NCBI GenBank assembly: GCA_902826685.1
Contig: CADEFT010000041.1
Location: 1-59,926, forward strand
DNA from: an uncultured Acidobacteriota bacterium
Lineage (GTDB): Bacteria > Acidobacteriota > Terriglobia > Bryobacterales > Bryobacteraceae
DNA length: 59,926 bases
Reading direction: 5' to 3'
The notes beneath the pieces were generated by a model. That model was not told where the DNA came from and did not search any database. It was given only the letters and a program-made list of their open reading frames with translations. Positions 34,140-45,767 of the stretch are shown piece after piece. Each line of letters starts with the position of its first letter. Position 1 is the stretch's first letter. A program made the position numbers and the translations under genes.

Positions 34140-35894
34140 ATGCCAGCCCGAATCCCGCAACCGGCGAGAGAAGAATCGCTCGCGCGCCTTCGAACTCTTC
34201 TCGGCGATTTGCGCTCCAGCCTCGCGGCCTTCCAGGCACTGCCGGAGGATGAAGACGCCGTCCGCCAGGCGCAGTTGCAGCTCGATTCCTTGTTTCTGCT
34301 GGTCGTCGCGGGGGAATTCAACGCCGGTAAAAGCGCCTTCATCAACGCCCTGATTGGCGACCGCATCCTCGAACAGGGCGTCACGCCCACCACCACGCGC
34401 GTTCAGGTCTTGAAATACGGCCCCGCCGTCGAACGCATTCCCATCGACGAGATTACCGACGAAATCACCGCCCCCCTCGAGCTGCTGCGCGAGATTCATA
34501 TCGTCGATACGCCGGGTACCAATGCCATCGAGCGCCACCATGAGACCATCACCCGGAACTTCCTGCCTCGCGCCGACATCGTCTTTTTCCTCACCTCCGC
34601 CGACCGGCCGCTGACCGAAAGCGAACGCCTGTTTCTTTCCCAGATCCGCGAGTGGGGCAAGAAGATCGTCATCGTTCTCAACAAGATCGATATTCTGGAA
34701 AGCGAAGACGATCTCAAACGCATCCTCGCCTTCATCGCCGAGGGAGTTCAGCGGCTGCTGGGCTTCGTGCCGGAGATCTTTCCGCTGGCCGCCAGGCCCG
34801 CGCTGCAGGCCAAGCAATCGGGCAACGCGGATCTGCTGGCCACCAGCCGTTTTGAGGCGCTCGAACGCTACATGACGGCGACGCTTGATGAAGAAGAGCG
34901 GTTGCGGCTCAAGCTGCTCAATCCCATCGGCGTCGGATTGCGAGTCACGGCGAAGTACCTGGCCGAGACCGAGGCGCGCGGCGAACTGCTCAAAGGCGAT
35001 TCGCAGACCATCGATCAGATCGAGCGGGAACTCGAAATCTACAAGCAGGATCTGTCCAAAGGGTTCCGTCTGCGGCTGGCCGACGTCGACAACGTGCTGC
35101 TCGATTTCGAGAAGCGAGGCAATGAGTTCTTCGACGACACCATCCGCCTGAGCCGTGTCTTCGACCTGATGGACAAAGCCAAGGTCAAGGCTGAATTCGA
35201 GAAGCGGGTGGTGGCCGACGTGCCCAAACAGATCGAATTGCGCATCCACGAGATCATCGACTGGCTGGTGGCGAGCGACCTGCGCCAGTGGCAGAACGTG
35301 CGCGATCAGTTGATGCGCAGGCGTTCCGAACAGGCCGACCGGCTGGTGGGCCAGATGAGCGCGGGCTTTGAGTACGACCGCACGCGGCTGCTCGACGGCG
35401 TGGGCAAGGATGCGCAGCGCACCCTCGAGGATTACGACCGGGAGCGGGAAGCCAGCCGCATCGCCGAATCGCTGCAATCGGCGGTGGCCGGCATCGCCCT
35501 GATGGGCGCGGGCGCGGTGGGCCTGGGTGCGATCGTTTCGTTCCTCGCCAGCACGGCGGCGGCGGACGTCACCGGCCTGCTGGCGGCGGGGGCGATGGCC
35601 GCCATGGGGCTGCTGATACTGCCCCGCCGGAAACAAGTGGCGCGGAAGGAATTTCGCGACAAGATCGCCGCCATGCGCGCCCAATTGATGTCGGCGCTCA
35701 ATGCCCAGTTCGATAAGGAAGCGCAAAGAAGCGTTGGCAAAGTGAATGATGCCATCGCGCCCTACACGCGCTTTGTCAGGGCGGAACGGGAGAAGCTGGA
35801 CCACACCAGGGAACGGCTGAACCGGATCCAGAGTACGATGCTCAGACAGAGAGCGGCTTTGGGCGGAAAGGCGCCGGCGGCTGCGTCCAGCTAA
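34140..35894 (+). CDS. Dynamin-like GTPase
   Basis: 584 residues. G1 GEFNAGKS (~58-65), G2 TTTR, G3 DTPG, G4 NKID, followed by long helical stalk regions and a hydrophobic hairpin (~450-500: VAGIALMGAGAVGLGAIVSFLAS then a second hydrophobic stretch) that fits a membrane-inserting paddle, as in bacterial dynamin-like proteins. Probably acts in membrane remodelling. BDLPs are often encoded as tandem pairs; here there is only one, with small membrane-protein genes on both sides. Confidence 0.9.
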   Translation: MPARIPQPAREESLARLRTLLGDLRSSLAAFQALPEDEDAVRQAQLQLDSLFLLVVAGEFNAGKSAFINALIGDRILEQGVTPTTTRVQVLKYGPAVERIPIDEITDEITAPLELLREIHIVDTPGTNAIERHHETITRNFLPRADIVFFLTSADRPLTESERLFLSQIREWGKKIVIVLNKIDILESEDDLKRILAFIAEGVQRLLGFVPEIFPLAARPALQAKQSGNADLLATSRFEALERYMTATLDEEERLRLKLLNPIGVGLRVTAKYLAETEARGELLKGDSQTIDQIERELEIYKQDLSKGFRLRLADVDNVLLDFEKRGNEFFDDTIRLSRVFDLMDKAKVKAEFEKRVVADVPKQIELRIHEIIDWLVASDLRQWQNVRDQLMRRRSEQADRLVGQMSAGFEYDRTRLLDGVGKDAQRTLEDYDREREASRIAESLQSAVAGIALMGAGAVGLGAIVSFLASTAAADVTGLLAAGAMAAMGLLILPRRKQVARKEFRDKIAAMRAQLMSALNAQFDKEAQRSVGKVNDAIAPYTRFVRAEREKLDHTRERLNRIQSTMLRQRAALGGKAPAAASS

Positions 35895-36022
35895 CCGGCC
35901 AGCGCGGAGACGCCCAGTCCCACACTGACGACCAGCACCGTCAGCAACAGAAAGAGAAGAGCCGTGGCGATCCGGTTGTCCTCTTTCGTTCGCGGAATGG
36001 TCTTTTGAAATAGGCTCGTCAT
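35891..36022 (-). CDS. 43-residue single-helix membrane protein
   Basis: ATG at 36022 has a strong AGAGGAG site; the peptide has a polar N-terminus (MTSLFQKTIPRTKEDNR) and one helix (~22-41). It overlaps the GTPase stop by four bases on the opposite strand. The longer open frame upstream has no coding character. Confidence 0.6.
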   Translation of the reverse strand: MTSLFQKTIPRTKEDNRIATALLFLLLTVLVVSVGLGVSALAG

Positions 36023-36128
36023 TCCTCGATGCTCCTCTTTACCTACATACGGCGAGTGTGAACATTGCGTTACGCCGTAGTGATTCTTAGTTTTCCACAA
36101 GAGCGCAAAGATTTCCACAGGAAAATCA

Positions 36129-37253
36129 TCAATCGGGCCCACGGCGGTACGGTTTTTTGCTCCAACCTCTCGCTTCGCGGGCGGCGTCCGAATCCGGCGC
36201 GACGCCCACGGCCCTCTCATAAGCGCCTATCGCACCCGGCCGGTTGCCCGTCATATCGTAACTCTGCCCCAGCCTCAGCCACGCCATCGACCGGGTATTC
36301 CCATCCAGTGCCACGCCATCCCTGGTGGCTGCCGTAAGTTGCTGAATTGCCGCCTGATATTCTCGATACCAGAACAGAAGCGTCCCCCGCGCCGCCTGGA
36401 TTCTTTCTACCCTCAACCCGGCCACCTTCAGAGCATCAAGCGCGGCCAATTCAGCCAGCGCCTTTTCCTTATCGCCCGAATCGCTGAACATCTGTACCAG
36501 TTCCAGCCGGAAAAGATAGTTCCGCGGGTACCGCCGCACCAGGGCTTCGACCAATGGAATCGCCCGGGCCGGCTGCCGTTCCCTCCGGTAGACCGCTGCC
36601 AGCAGTACTTCGGCATCGGTCCGGTTGGCGCCGCCCTCCGCCGCCACTTCTTCGAGCGTCCGGATGCCGCCCTCCCGGTCGCCGCGAAAACCGGCGACGA
36701 AGCCCAACACCTTGTAAGCCCAGGGCAGGCTGCCCACCACGTAGTCGTGAAGGCCGGGCACGAGTTTGGCATCCACGCGCAGCGGATCCATTGCCACCAC
36801 CCGCGCATGCAGCTTCCGCGCGTTCGTGAGATCGCGCAAAGCGTCCAGCCAGGCTTTGCGGACCAGAAAGTTGTAGTTTCCCCGCAGCCCGTAGGACACG
36901 CCCCGCGCGTACAAGGCGCCGGAATCTCCGCCGCCCTCGGTGAGAGCCAATGCCTTGCCGATGGCGTCCTCGAAACGGCTTTGATCGTCGAGGCTCGGCT
37001 TCAAGCGCTCACGGCGCAGGAACGGATTGGAACCGGTCACCAGTTCGCTCTCCAGCGCCCCCGAGCGCAACATCTCTCTATAGAGGATGCCGTGGGCGAC
37101 GTGGTTCCACGCCTGAGGATCGTTGGGCGCCTGACCCGCCCTCTGGCTGAAAAGCTCGATCGCCCGGTCGAATTCCAGGTTGTAAAAGTGATCGTAGCCG
37201 CGCGTCGCGAGGTCCTCGCTCCAAACCAGCGGCAATAGCAGCAGCAGAAGCAA
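36129..37253 (-). CDS. Secreted TPR-repeat protein
   Basis: 374 residues. Leader LLLLLLPLVW then TPR-type helices, e.g. YDHFYNLEFDRAIELFSQRAG and QSYDMTGNRPGAIGAYERAV near the C-terminus. The start is TTG at 37253, the only plausible in-frame initiator ahead of the leader. Only 38 bp separate it from the divergent ceramidase-like gene. Probably a periplasmic scaffold or lipoprotein-like factor; function unknown. Confidence 0.82.
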   Translation of the reverse strand: MLLLLLLPLVWSEDLATRGYDHFYNLEFDRAIELFSQRAGQAPNDPQAWNHVAHGILYREMLRSGALESELVTGSNPFLRRERLKPSLDDQSRFEDAIGKALALTEGGGDSGALYARGVSYGLRGNYNFLVRKAWLDALRDLTNARKLHARVVAMDPLRVDAKLVPGLHDYVVGSLPWAYKVLGFVAGFRGDREGGIRTLEEVAAEGGANRTDAEVLLAAVYRRERQPARAIPLVEALVRRYPRNYLFRLELVQMFSDSGDKEKALAELAALDALKVAGLRVERIQAARGTLLFWYREYQAAIQQLTAATRDGVALDGNTRSMAWLRLGQSYDMTGNRPGAIGAYERAVGVAPDSDAAREARGWSKKPYRRGPD

Positions 37254-37291
37254 TTTTCCCGATTGTAGCGGTTGTTCTAGAATCGAAGGTC

Positions 37292-38788
37292 ATGAGCGCG
37301 AAACTCCTTTTCTTATTGGCGGCGCCGCTGGCCGCCGAAGTCGTCGAGCAGGGCACCAAGGACTCGGCGCCTTCGGGCCTCCTTGCCGGTGTCGCCCGCG
37401 CCGATATCAGCCCTCCGGTCGGCATCGCGCAGATGAACTGGGGGTCGCAGACGCACATTGGCGGCGAATCCATCGACCCGGCGGGCTTCTTCGCCACCGC
37501 GCTCGTTGTTTCCGATGGCAAACAGAAGTTCGCCATGGTGGACATCGACTTCATCACCTCCGACGGGCTGGAAGGCGCCATCGCGCGCGCCTCCCAGGCC
37601 ACCGGCATCCCCACCGCCCATATCCGCATCGGCGCCTCGCACACCCACGCCGGACCGCTGCTCACCGCCGTCAAAGGACCCGTTGGCGTCGACCTCGGGC
37701 CTTTTCAGAAAGTGTTCGACAGCTACCGCGCAGCCATGGCGGACAAACTGGTGGGCGTCATCGTCGAAGCCAATTCGAAGCTCCAACCCGCGCACATCGG
37801 CGGCGCCAAAGGCATCGGCACCATCAATGTGAACCGCCGTTTTCGTGGCTCGGGCGCTAACCCGCCCGCCGTCGGCCGCAACCCCGAAGGCTTCCTCGAT
37901 CGCGATCTGAATGTACTCCGCCTCGACGACGCCAAGGGCCGCACGCTGGCCGTGCTCGTGAATTTCCAGTGCCACGGTACGGTGCTGGCCTTTGAGAACA
38001 AGGTGCTCTCGCCCGATTGGATCGGCATGCTGCGCAAGACCGTCGAACAGGCGCTGCCTGGAGCGCTCTGCCTCTACTTCCAGGGCGCGGCCGGAAATCA
38101 GGGCCCGGTGGAAGGCTTTACCGGCGATCTTTCCGTCGCCCACCGTCTGGGTACCATCCTCGGCCACCAGGCTTCGGCTCTGGCGCTGCAGATCGACACC
38201 GTCAAGCGGGAACCGAAGTTCGAAGGCTTCGTCGAATCCACCGCCTACCAGGCGCGCCAGTATTGGCGTGTCACCGGACCGCGCGACGCACGCCTCAAGT
38301 TCGCCGTCAATCGCGTGGCCGTTCCGAGGCGCACCTACTCCCGCCAGGAGATCGCGGGCATGCAGGAACGGGCCGATAACGCCAAGGCTCGCGTCGAGGA
38401 GGCGCGGAAGGCAGGCGACAACTGGAAACTCTATCAGGCCGAAGCGCGCCTGCGACGCTTCAACGACCTGCTGCAGATGTGGAAGCAGCCGGTCGAACCC
38501 GGCCCCCGCGACGTCGACGTACAGGTGCTGCGCATCGGCGAATTCGCCATCGTCGCCATGCCCGGCGAGCCCTTCGCCGAGATCGGAGCCGCCATCAAGA
38601 AAGCGTCGCCCTTCGCCGTAACGCTGTTCTGCGGCTACTCGACCGGCGCCGGCGGCGACTACATGCCCATCTCCGAAGAGTTCGCCCACGGCGGCTACGA
38701 GGTCGAGCGCACCCTCTACAATCCCGGCGCCGACGCCAAAATCGTCGACGCCGGAAAGGCGCTACTGGCCGAAGTCGCCCGCAACTGA
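37292..38788 (+). CDS. Neutral/alkaline ceramidase-like secreted hydrolase
   Basis: 498 residues. Short signal peptide, then the ceramidase N-terminal-domain signatures: VARADISPPVGIAQMNWG, GASHTHAGP (zinc-site histidines), NFQCHGTVL and FQGAAGNQGP. Shorter than true ceramidases (~650-700) and lacking their C-terminal Ig-like domain, so substrate is uncertain. Such proteins are abundant in Acidobacteriota and Planctomycetes. Confidence 0.88.
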   Translation: MSAKLLFLLAAPLAAEVVEQGTKDSAPSGLLAGVARADISPPVGIAQMNWGSQTHIGGESIDPAGFFATALVVSDGKQKFAMVDIDFITSDGLEGAIARASQATGIPTAHIRIGASHTHAGPLLTAVKGPVGVDLGPFQKVFDSYRAAMADKLVGVIVEANSKLQPAHIGGAKGIGTINVNRRFRGSGANPPAVGRNPEGFLDRDLNVLRLDDAKGRTLAVLVNFQCHGTVLAFENKVLSPDWIGMLRKTVEQALPGALCLYFQGAAGNQGPVEGFTGDLSVAHRLGTILGHQASALALQIDTVKREPKFEGFVESTAYQARQYWRVTGPRDARLKFAVNRVAVPRRTYSRQEIAGMQERADNAKARVEEARKAGDNWKLYQAEARLRRFNDLLQMWKQPVEPGPRDVDVQVLRIGEFAIVAMPGEPFAEIGAAIKKASPFAVTLFCGYSTGAGGDYMPISEEFAHGGYEVERTLYNPGADAKIVDAGKALLAEVARN

Positions 38789-38790
38789 AG

Positions 38791-39252
38791 TCAGAGCATC
38801 GATTCAAGCCGCACGTAGCCGGCTTCCATGCCATGCTCCATCCCGGAGGCGAGCATGGCCGTGCGGGTCGCCCCATCGGGCAGCGTCATCCGCATGGTCA
38901 TCAAGGTGCCGGTGCCGTCCGGCTCAAAGAGCGTCTCGACGTGGTTGTCCGGTGTCGGATCGGGCAGGTGCATCCGCTCGACGTGCACCAGACGCGAGAA
39001 AGGAACCATCTCGATATTCTCGCCGGTGAGGTGGAATCCGTTTCCCTTCCCGTCGGTCCACTCAAAGCGAATCTTTCCTCCCGGCCAGGGCTCGGCGATG
39101 CAGACCGGCATCGTCCATCCATCGGGCCCCAGCATCCATTTCTGAATCAGCGCCGGTTCGGTGTGCGCGCGGTAGACGGCTTCGGGCGGCGCCGCGAAGC
39201 GCCGGGTGACGACGACCTGGCGGTCGCCTTAGGTTTTGAGTGTCATCTTCAT
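38791..39252 (-). pseudogene. SRPBCC/Aha1-like gene interrupted by a stop at codon 8
   Basis: The body (NGFHLTGENIEMVPFSRLVH and following) is an activator-of-Hsp90-ATPase-like (SRPBCC) domain. Reading back from the internal Met, the frame gives GDRQVVVTRRFAAPPEAVYR, the usual family N-terminus, then TAA at 39231-39229, then MKMTLKT starting at ATG 39252, which overlaps the ArsR stop (ATGA). One base change (for example TAC to TAA) would explain it. ArsR plus SRPBCC is a common two-gene unit. Either a young pseudogene, a sequencing error, or a protein restarted at the Met codon at 39135, which would lack the first strand and helix. Confidence 0.75.
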
Positions 39253-39575
39253 CGGGTGTCCTTTTCTTCGGCCAGCAGCTTATCCAGGCGGTCGTAGTTG
39301 GTTTCCAGAGCCCGCCGCAACATCCCCAGCCACTCGTCGATCTCCCGAATTCCCTCCCCCGCCAGACGGCACGGATGCCTGGCTCCGTCCACGCGGCGGG
39401 CGATCAGCCCGGCTTGTTCGAGTACTTTCAAGTGGCGCGAGACGGCGGGCTGGCTGATCGCAAACGGTTTGGCCAGTTCCATCACCGTCGCCTCTCCCCC
39501 GGCCAGCCGGGCGAGGATGGCGCGGCGGGTAGGGTCGCTGAGGGCGAGGAAGGTGGTGTCGAGGCTCGCTGTCAT
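39249..39575 (-). CDS. ArsR-family transcriptional repressor
   Basis: 108 residues, winged HTH: LALSDPTRRAILARLAGGEATVMELA, SQPAVSRHLKVLEQAGL, no visible metal-binding Cys pair. Coupled by ATGA to the SRPBCC gene, a widespread arrangement. An AT-rich inverted repeat covers its start codon region, and no Shine-Dalgarno is visible, so it may be leaderless and autoregulated. Confidence 0.92.
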   Translation of the reverse strand: MTASLDTTFLALSDPTRRAILARLAGGEATVMELAKPFAISQPAVSRHLKVLEQAGLIARRVDGARHPCRLAGEGIREIDEWLGMLRRALETNYDRLDKLLAEEKDTR

Positions 39576-39593
39576 ATAATATATTTGTTATAT
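39574..39593. promoter_or_regulatory. AT-rich inverted repeat, likely ArsR operator
   Basis: ATATAA (39574-39579), 8-bp spacer, TTATAT (39588-39593), in a GC-rich genome and overlapping the ArsR start codon. Probably also supplies the -10 region. Confidence 0.5.
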
Positions 39594-39874
39594 AATTAAA
39601 CCTGCATCTTGTCAACAGTGGGGATGGATACCGCTTCGCTTGCCGTCCTGCGCGGCGAACTTCGTAGAGCTCAACTTGACAACCGGCGAAGTCGTCCAGC
39701 GAGACCTTCGCTCCCTTCTGACCGGACCGGTTTTTGATTCGATTCGTACAGACCTCAACCATTTCCGCCAAGTGCGAGCCGAGGATGGGAGCTTGGTGTG
39801 GCCGGGAGGGGTGGACCTTTGCCCGGATGCCGTCATTTGGGGCGGGTTGCCTCCCGCGGATTCGAATTCTCGCC

Positions 39875-41995
<2,121 letters not shown>

Positions 41996-42207
41996 GCCTT
42001 GAATTCGAAACTCGGCGCGAGTACTGATGAAGATCTACCTCTGTTTACCAGCTTAATTGGATGGAACCGCCGCTCGCGAGGATGCATCCAACGATCCACT
42101 TGGGGTTTTGACAGGCCGTCATGGCCCGATTTGGCCGCTTGACGCCTGCGTAAGCGGGTCCTAGAATTAAGGTTAGCTTGGGAACGTCTGTTCACACGAG
42201 GGTTTGC

Positions 42208-43896
42208 ATGAGATCCAAAGCGCGTTTCGTTCTCGCAATGGGCGCCGCCGCCCTCATTTCCCTTCCTTCCGCCAACGGAGCCGACAAGCGCAAACAGGAA
42301 GGCGCTGCCGCCGCCACCGAACAGCGGGAAACCGTGGCCAAACCACTTTCGGAAAAAGAGAAGAAGAAGCGGGAAGCCCGCCTGCGCAAGGAACTCGAAA
42401 CGCCTTACCGCAAGTGGCTGAACGAAGACGTCGCCTACATCATCACCGACGAAGAACGAAAAGCGTTCAAGAATCTCAACACCGACGAGGAGCGCGAACA
42501 GTTCATCGAGCAGTTCTGGCTCCGCCGCGATCCCACGCCCGACACGCAGGAAAACGAGTTCAAGGAAGAGCACTACCGCCGTATCGCCTACGCCAATGAG
42601 CGGTTCGCGTCGGGCATTCCGGGATGGAAGGCCGACCGCGGCCGCATCTACATCGCCTTCGGACCCGCCGATGAAGTGGAATCGCATCCTTCGGGCGGTA
42701 CCTATGAGCGTCCCTTTGAAGAAGGCGGCGGCACCACTTCCACGTTCCCCTTCGAAAAGTGGCGCTATCGCTGGATTGAAGGCATCGGCTCCGACATCAT
42801 CATCGAATTCGTCGACACCACCATGACCGGCGAATATCGCATGACCATGGATCCTTCGGAAAAAGACGCGTTGATGATGGTTCCCAACGCCGGCCTGACC
42901 CTTATGGAACAGATGGGCCTGTCTTCGAAGGCCGATCGCTTCAGCCGTACCGACGGCACGCGCCTCGGCACCGGCACGTCACCCCTTCCGGCGCGCATGA
43001 ACCAGTTCGAGCGCCTGCAGCAGTTCGCCCGGCTGCAGAAGCCGCCCGCCGTCAAGTTCAAGGATCTGGAAGCGGCCGTCAATTCGACCATCCGCTTCAA
43101 TCTGCTGCCCATGAAGGTCCGTACCGACTTCATGCGCCTGACTAATTCCTCGATCCTCACAAACGTCACCGTCCAGTTCGACCGCCACGATCTGCAATTT
43201 GCGCAGAAAGAAGGCGTCTCCAAGGCGACGGTGAACATCTACGCGCGCATCACTTCGATGACCCGCCGCGTGGTCAACGTTTTCGAGGAAGTGGTGGCCA
43301 TCGAAGTTCCGGCCGACCTGCTGCAACAGGCAATCAAAGGCTCTTCGATATTCCAGAAATCGATTCCGCTCGCCCCCGGTACCTACCGCCTGAATGTGGT
43401 CGCCAAGGACATCACTGGCGGCAACATGAACAACTATGAGATGGCTCTCAAGGTGCCGCATTTCGAAGAAGAGCGCATCGGATCGAGCAGCGTCGTTCTC
43501 GCCGACGTCATTGAAAAGGTTCCCACGCGCAGCATCGGCACCGGCCAGTTCGTGATCGGTACGTCGAAGGTTCGCCCGCGCGTCGGGGAAACGTTCCGCC
43601 GCGATGAGAAGATGGGCATCTACCTCCAGGTCTACAATCTCGCCACCGACGAGACTCACAAAAAGCCCAGCGGTACGGTAGACTACGAGGTGGTCAAGGT
43701 CGGCAGCAACGAAAAGATCTTTGAGTTCAGCGAAGAGATCGAAAAGATGGAGGGAGCTTCCTCTCAGCAGATGACGATTGAGAAGATTCTCCCGTTGAAG
43801 GACATGCAGCCCGGGCAGTACATGCTCCGTATGAAGGTGCAGGATAAGGTTGGCAATCAGACGCTGACCCCTTCCGCGGTCTTTACGGTGGTTTAG
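42208..43896 (+). CDS. GWxTD-domain secreted protein
   Basis: 562 residues from ATG 42208 (GAGGG site); signal peptide ends near NGADKRKQ. GWxTD-type block around IPGWKADRGRIYIAFGPADEVE, followed by beta-rich regions. Earlier section: YRKWLNEDVAYIITDEERKAFK and FIEQFWLRRDPTPDT, characteristic of acidobacterial GWxTD proteins. Function unknown, probably cell-envelope. Confidence 0.9.
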   Translation: MRSKARFVLAMGAAALISLPSANGADKRKQEGAAAATEQRETVAKPLSEKEKKKREARLRKELETPYRKWLNEDVAYIITDEERKAFKNLNTDEEREQFIEQFWLRRDPTPDTQENEFKEEHYRRIAYANERFASGIPGWKADRGRIYIAFGPADEVESHPSGGTYERPFEEGGGTTSTFPFEKWRYRWIEGIGSDIIIEFVDTTMTGEYRMTMDPSEKDALMMVPNAGLTLMEQMGLSSKADRFSRTDGTRLGTGTSPLPARMNQFERLQQFARLQKPPAVKFKDLEAAVNSTIRFNLLPMKVRTDFMRLTNSSILTNVTVQFDRHDLQFAQKEGVSKATVNIYARITSMTRRVVNVFEEVVAIEVPADLLQQAIKGSSIFQKSIPLAPGTYRLNVVAKDITGGNMNNYEMALKVPHFEEERIGSSSVVLADVIEKVPTRSIGTGQFVIGTSKVRPRVGETFRRDEKMGIYLQVYNLATDETHKKPSGTVDYEVVKVGSNEKIFEFSEEIEKMEGASSQQMTIEKILPLKDMQPGQYMLRMKVQDKVGNQTLTPSAVFTVV

Positions 43897-43906
43897 AAAC
43901 TTCAGC

Positions 43907-43922
43907 CGGCGGATCTCCGCCG
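43907..43922 (+). other. Hairpin between GWxTD and beta-barrel genes
   Basis: CGGCGGA and TCCGCCG separated by two bases; no T-tract follows, so it is not a classical terminator. Possible attenuator or mRNA stabiliser. Confidence 0.4.
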
Positions 43923-43940
43923 CGGTTCTAAAGAGTGCTG

Positions 43941-45743
43941 ATGAGAGCAAATATCTCCGGTTTGCCGGTTGCACTGCTCACGATCATCGCAGGGTCGCAG
44001 GCTGCCGCCGCGGCCCCGAATACCCTTACGGGCTCGATCGGCGGTGTCGTGTCGAGCGCGCTTGGAATCCCTCAGTTCGGCGCCTCCGTCGCGCTGTTCA
44101 ACCGGCTCGACCGCCAGGTCGGCCGTGTCCTCACCGACGAGAAGGGCGTCTTCCAGTTCGACACCGTCGCCTCCGATGTCTACTCGGTGCGCGTCACTCT
44201 TTCCCGCTATGCACCGGCGTTTCTAACCAATATTTCCATCCAACCCGGCATCCGCCGCGTGCTTTCCATCAACCTGGCAAGCATGTTGAGCAGCATCGAA
44301 CTGGTGTACTCCATTCCGGTGACTCAAGGGTTGATGAGCGACGACTGGAAGTGGGCCCTGCGCAGTTCCCTTTCCACCCGGCCCATTCTGCGCCTTCTCG
44401 CCGGCGACCGCTTCAACGATCCGTTGCGGGCCATGAGGGTTGGCTCGGCGAAATTCAGCCACACGCGAGGCATGGTCAACCTGTCGGCGGGCGATACGGC
44501 TCCCACGCCAACCTTGGGCAGCCAGCCCGACCTCGGCACGGCCTTCGCGCTGGCCACTTCGTTCCTCGGTTCGAACAACCTGCGATTTGCCGGCAACTTC
44601 GGATACTCGGCCCAATCGGGCAATCCGGCGGCCGGGTTCCGCACCAGCTTCAGCCGTCAGATGGGCGAGTCGCGCACGCCGGAAGTCGCCATCACCATGC
44701 GGCAGACCTTCCTCGCCGGCCGCGCCGCCAACGGCATTACCGGCGGCCAGGCTTCGGGAGTGCCCGCGCTGCGCACCATGTCGATCGGCGTCAGCGACAA
44801 CGTGCTGCTGGGGGAAAACATCTCGGTCACCTACGGAGCCACGCTTGAATCGGTGCAATTCCTCGACCGGCTCAACTTCGTCTCCCCTCACGCCAGCGTC
44901 GCCTACCGTTCCGAAGAATGGGGCACGTTCGTCGTCGGCTATTCCTCCGGCATTCCCGACCCCAAGCTCTATTCGCGCAATCTGCCCGCGGCCGAAAACG
45001 ACGACCAGCCCGACCTGGCCGGCGTCTCCCTCTTTCCCCGCGTTTCCCTGCGCGATGGCAACGCGCATGTACAGCGGACGCAGAACTACGAAGTCGGCTA
45101 CCGGCGGACCATGGGTTCCCGGACCGTCAGCCTTGCCGCCTATCGCGAGGGCGTAAGTAACACCGCTCTGCTCGCCGCCGGCGCCGACGGTGCCTTCGCT
45201 TCCCAGGACGTGCTGCCCGGCCTGTTTTCCACCGAAGCGGTGTTCAATGCGGGCCGTTTCCAAAGCTTCGGCTACATGGCGTCGCTGCAGCAGCGGCTCG
45301 GCGAAGATTGGACCGTCACCGGCACCTACGGCAACAGCGGATTGCTCGAAGCCACGCGCGATTACCTCGTCCTCGACAGTGCCGCCGAGTTGCGCGGCAT
45401 CCTCGATGCGCGCCGCCGCCACTGGGTCAATACGCGGCTCACCGGCAAGCTCGCGGCCACCGGCACGCGCTTCGCCACCAGCTATCAGTTCATCAATGGC
45501 AAGGGCCTGACGCCCGGCCACTATTTCCAGACGCAGCGCATGAATCCCGAACAAGGGTGGAACGTGTATCTGCGCCAGCCCCTGCCCGCCATCGGCGTGC
45601 GATCCGGCAAGCTCGAAGCCACCGCCGAGATCCGCAACATGCTGGCCCAGGGATACCAGCCCATTCAATTCTCCAACGGCCGCCGCATGTACTTCGTCAG
45701 TTCCCCGCGTGCCCTTCGCGGCGGGTTGGCCTTCATTTTTTGA
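43941..45743 (+). CDS. Outer-membrane beta-barrel protein with carboxypeptidase-regulatory-like domain
   Basis: 600 residues: signal peptide to about residue 25 (QAAAA), CarboxypepD_reg-like Ig-fold (~30-105: GGVVSSALGIPQFGASVALF, DEKGVFQFDTV), then alternating amphipathic beta-strands to a C-terminal aromatic (GGLAFIF), as in outer-membrane barrels. No TonB box or plug domain is visible and it is about half the length of acidobacterial TonB-dependent Oar-like proteins. Confidence 0.8.
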   Translation: MRANISGLPVALLTIIAGSQAAAAAPNTLTGSIGGVVSSALGIPQFGASVALFNRLDRQVGRVLTDEKGVFQFDTVASDVYSVRVTLSRYAPAFLTNISIQPGIRRVLSINLASMLSSIELVYSIPVTQGLMSDDWKWALRSSLSTRPILRLLAGDRFNDPLRAMRVGSAKFSHTRGMVNLSAGDTAPTPTLGSQPDLGTAFALATSFLGSNNLRFAGNFGYSAQSGNPAAGFRTSFSRQMGESRTPEVAITMRQTFLAGRAANGITGGQASGVPALRTMSIGVSDNVLLGENISVTYGATLESVQFLDRLNFVSPHASVAYRSEEWGTFVVGYSSGIPDPKLYSRNLPAAENDDQPDLAGVSLFPRVSLRDGNAHVQRTQNYEVGYRRTMGSRTVSLAAYREGVSNTALLAAGADGAFASQDVLPGLFSTEAVFNAGRFQSFGYMASLQQRLGEDWTVTGTYGNSGLLEATRDYLVLDSAAELRGILDARRRHWVNTRLTGKLAATGTRFATSYQFINGKGLTPGHYFQTQRMNPEQGWNVYLRQPLPAIGVRSGKLEATAEIRNMLAQGYQPIQFSNGRRMYFVSSPRALRGGLAFIF

Positions 45744-45767
45744 CGCGACGCTCACGGAGGTATCTCG

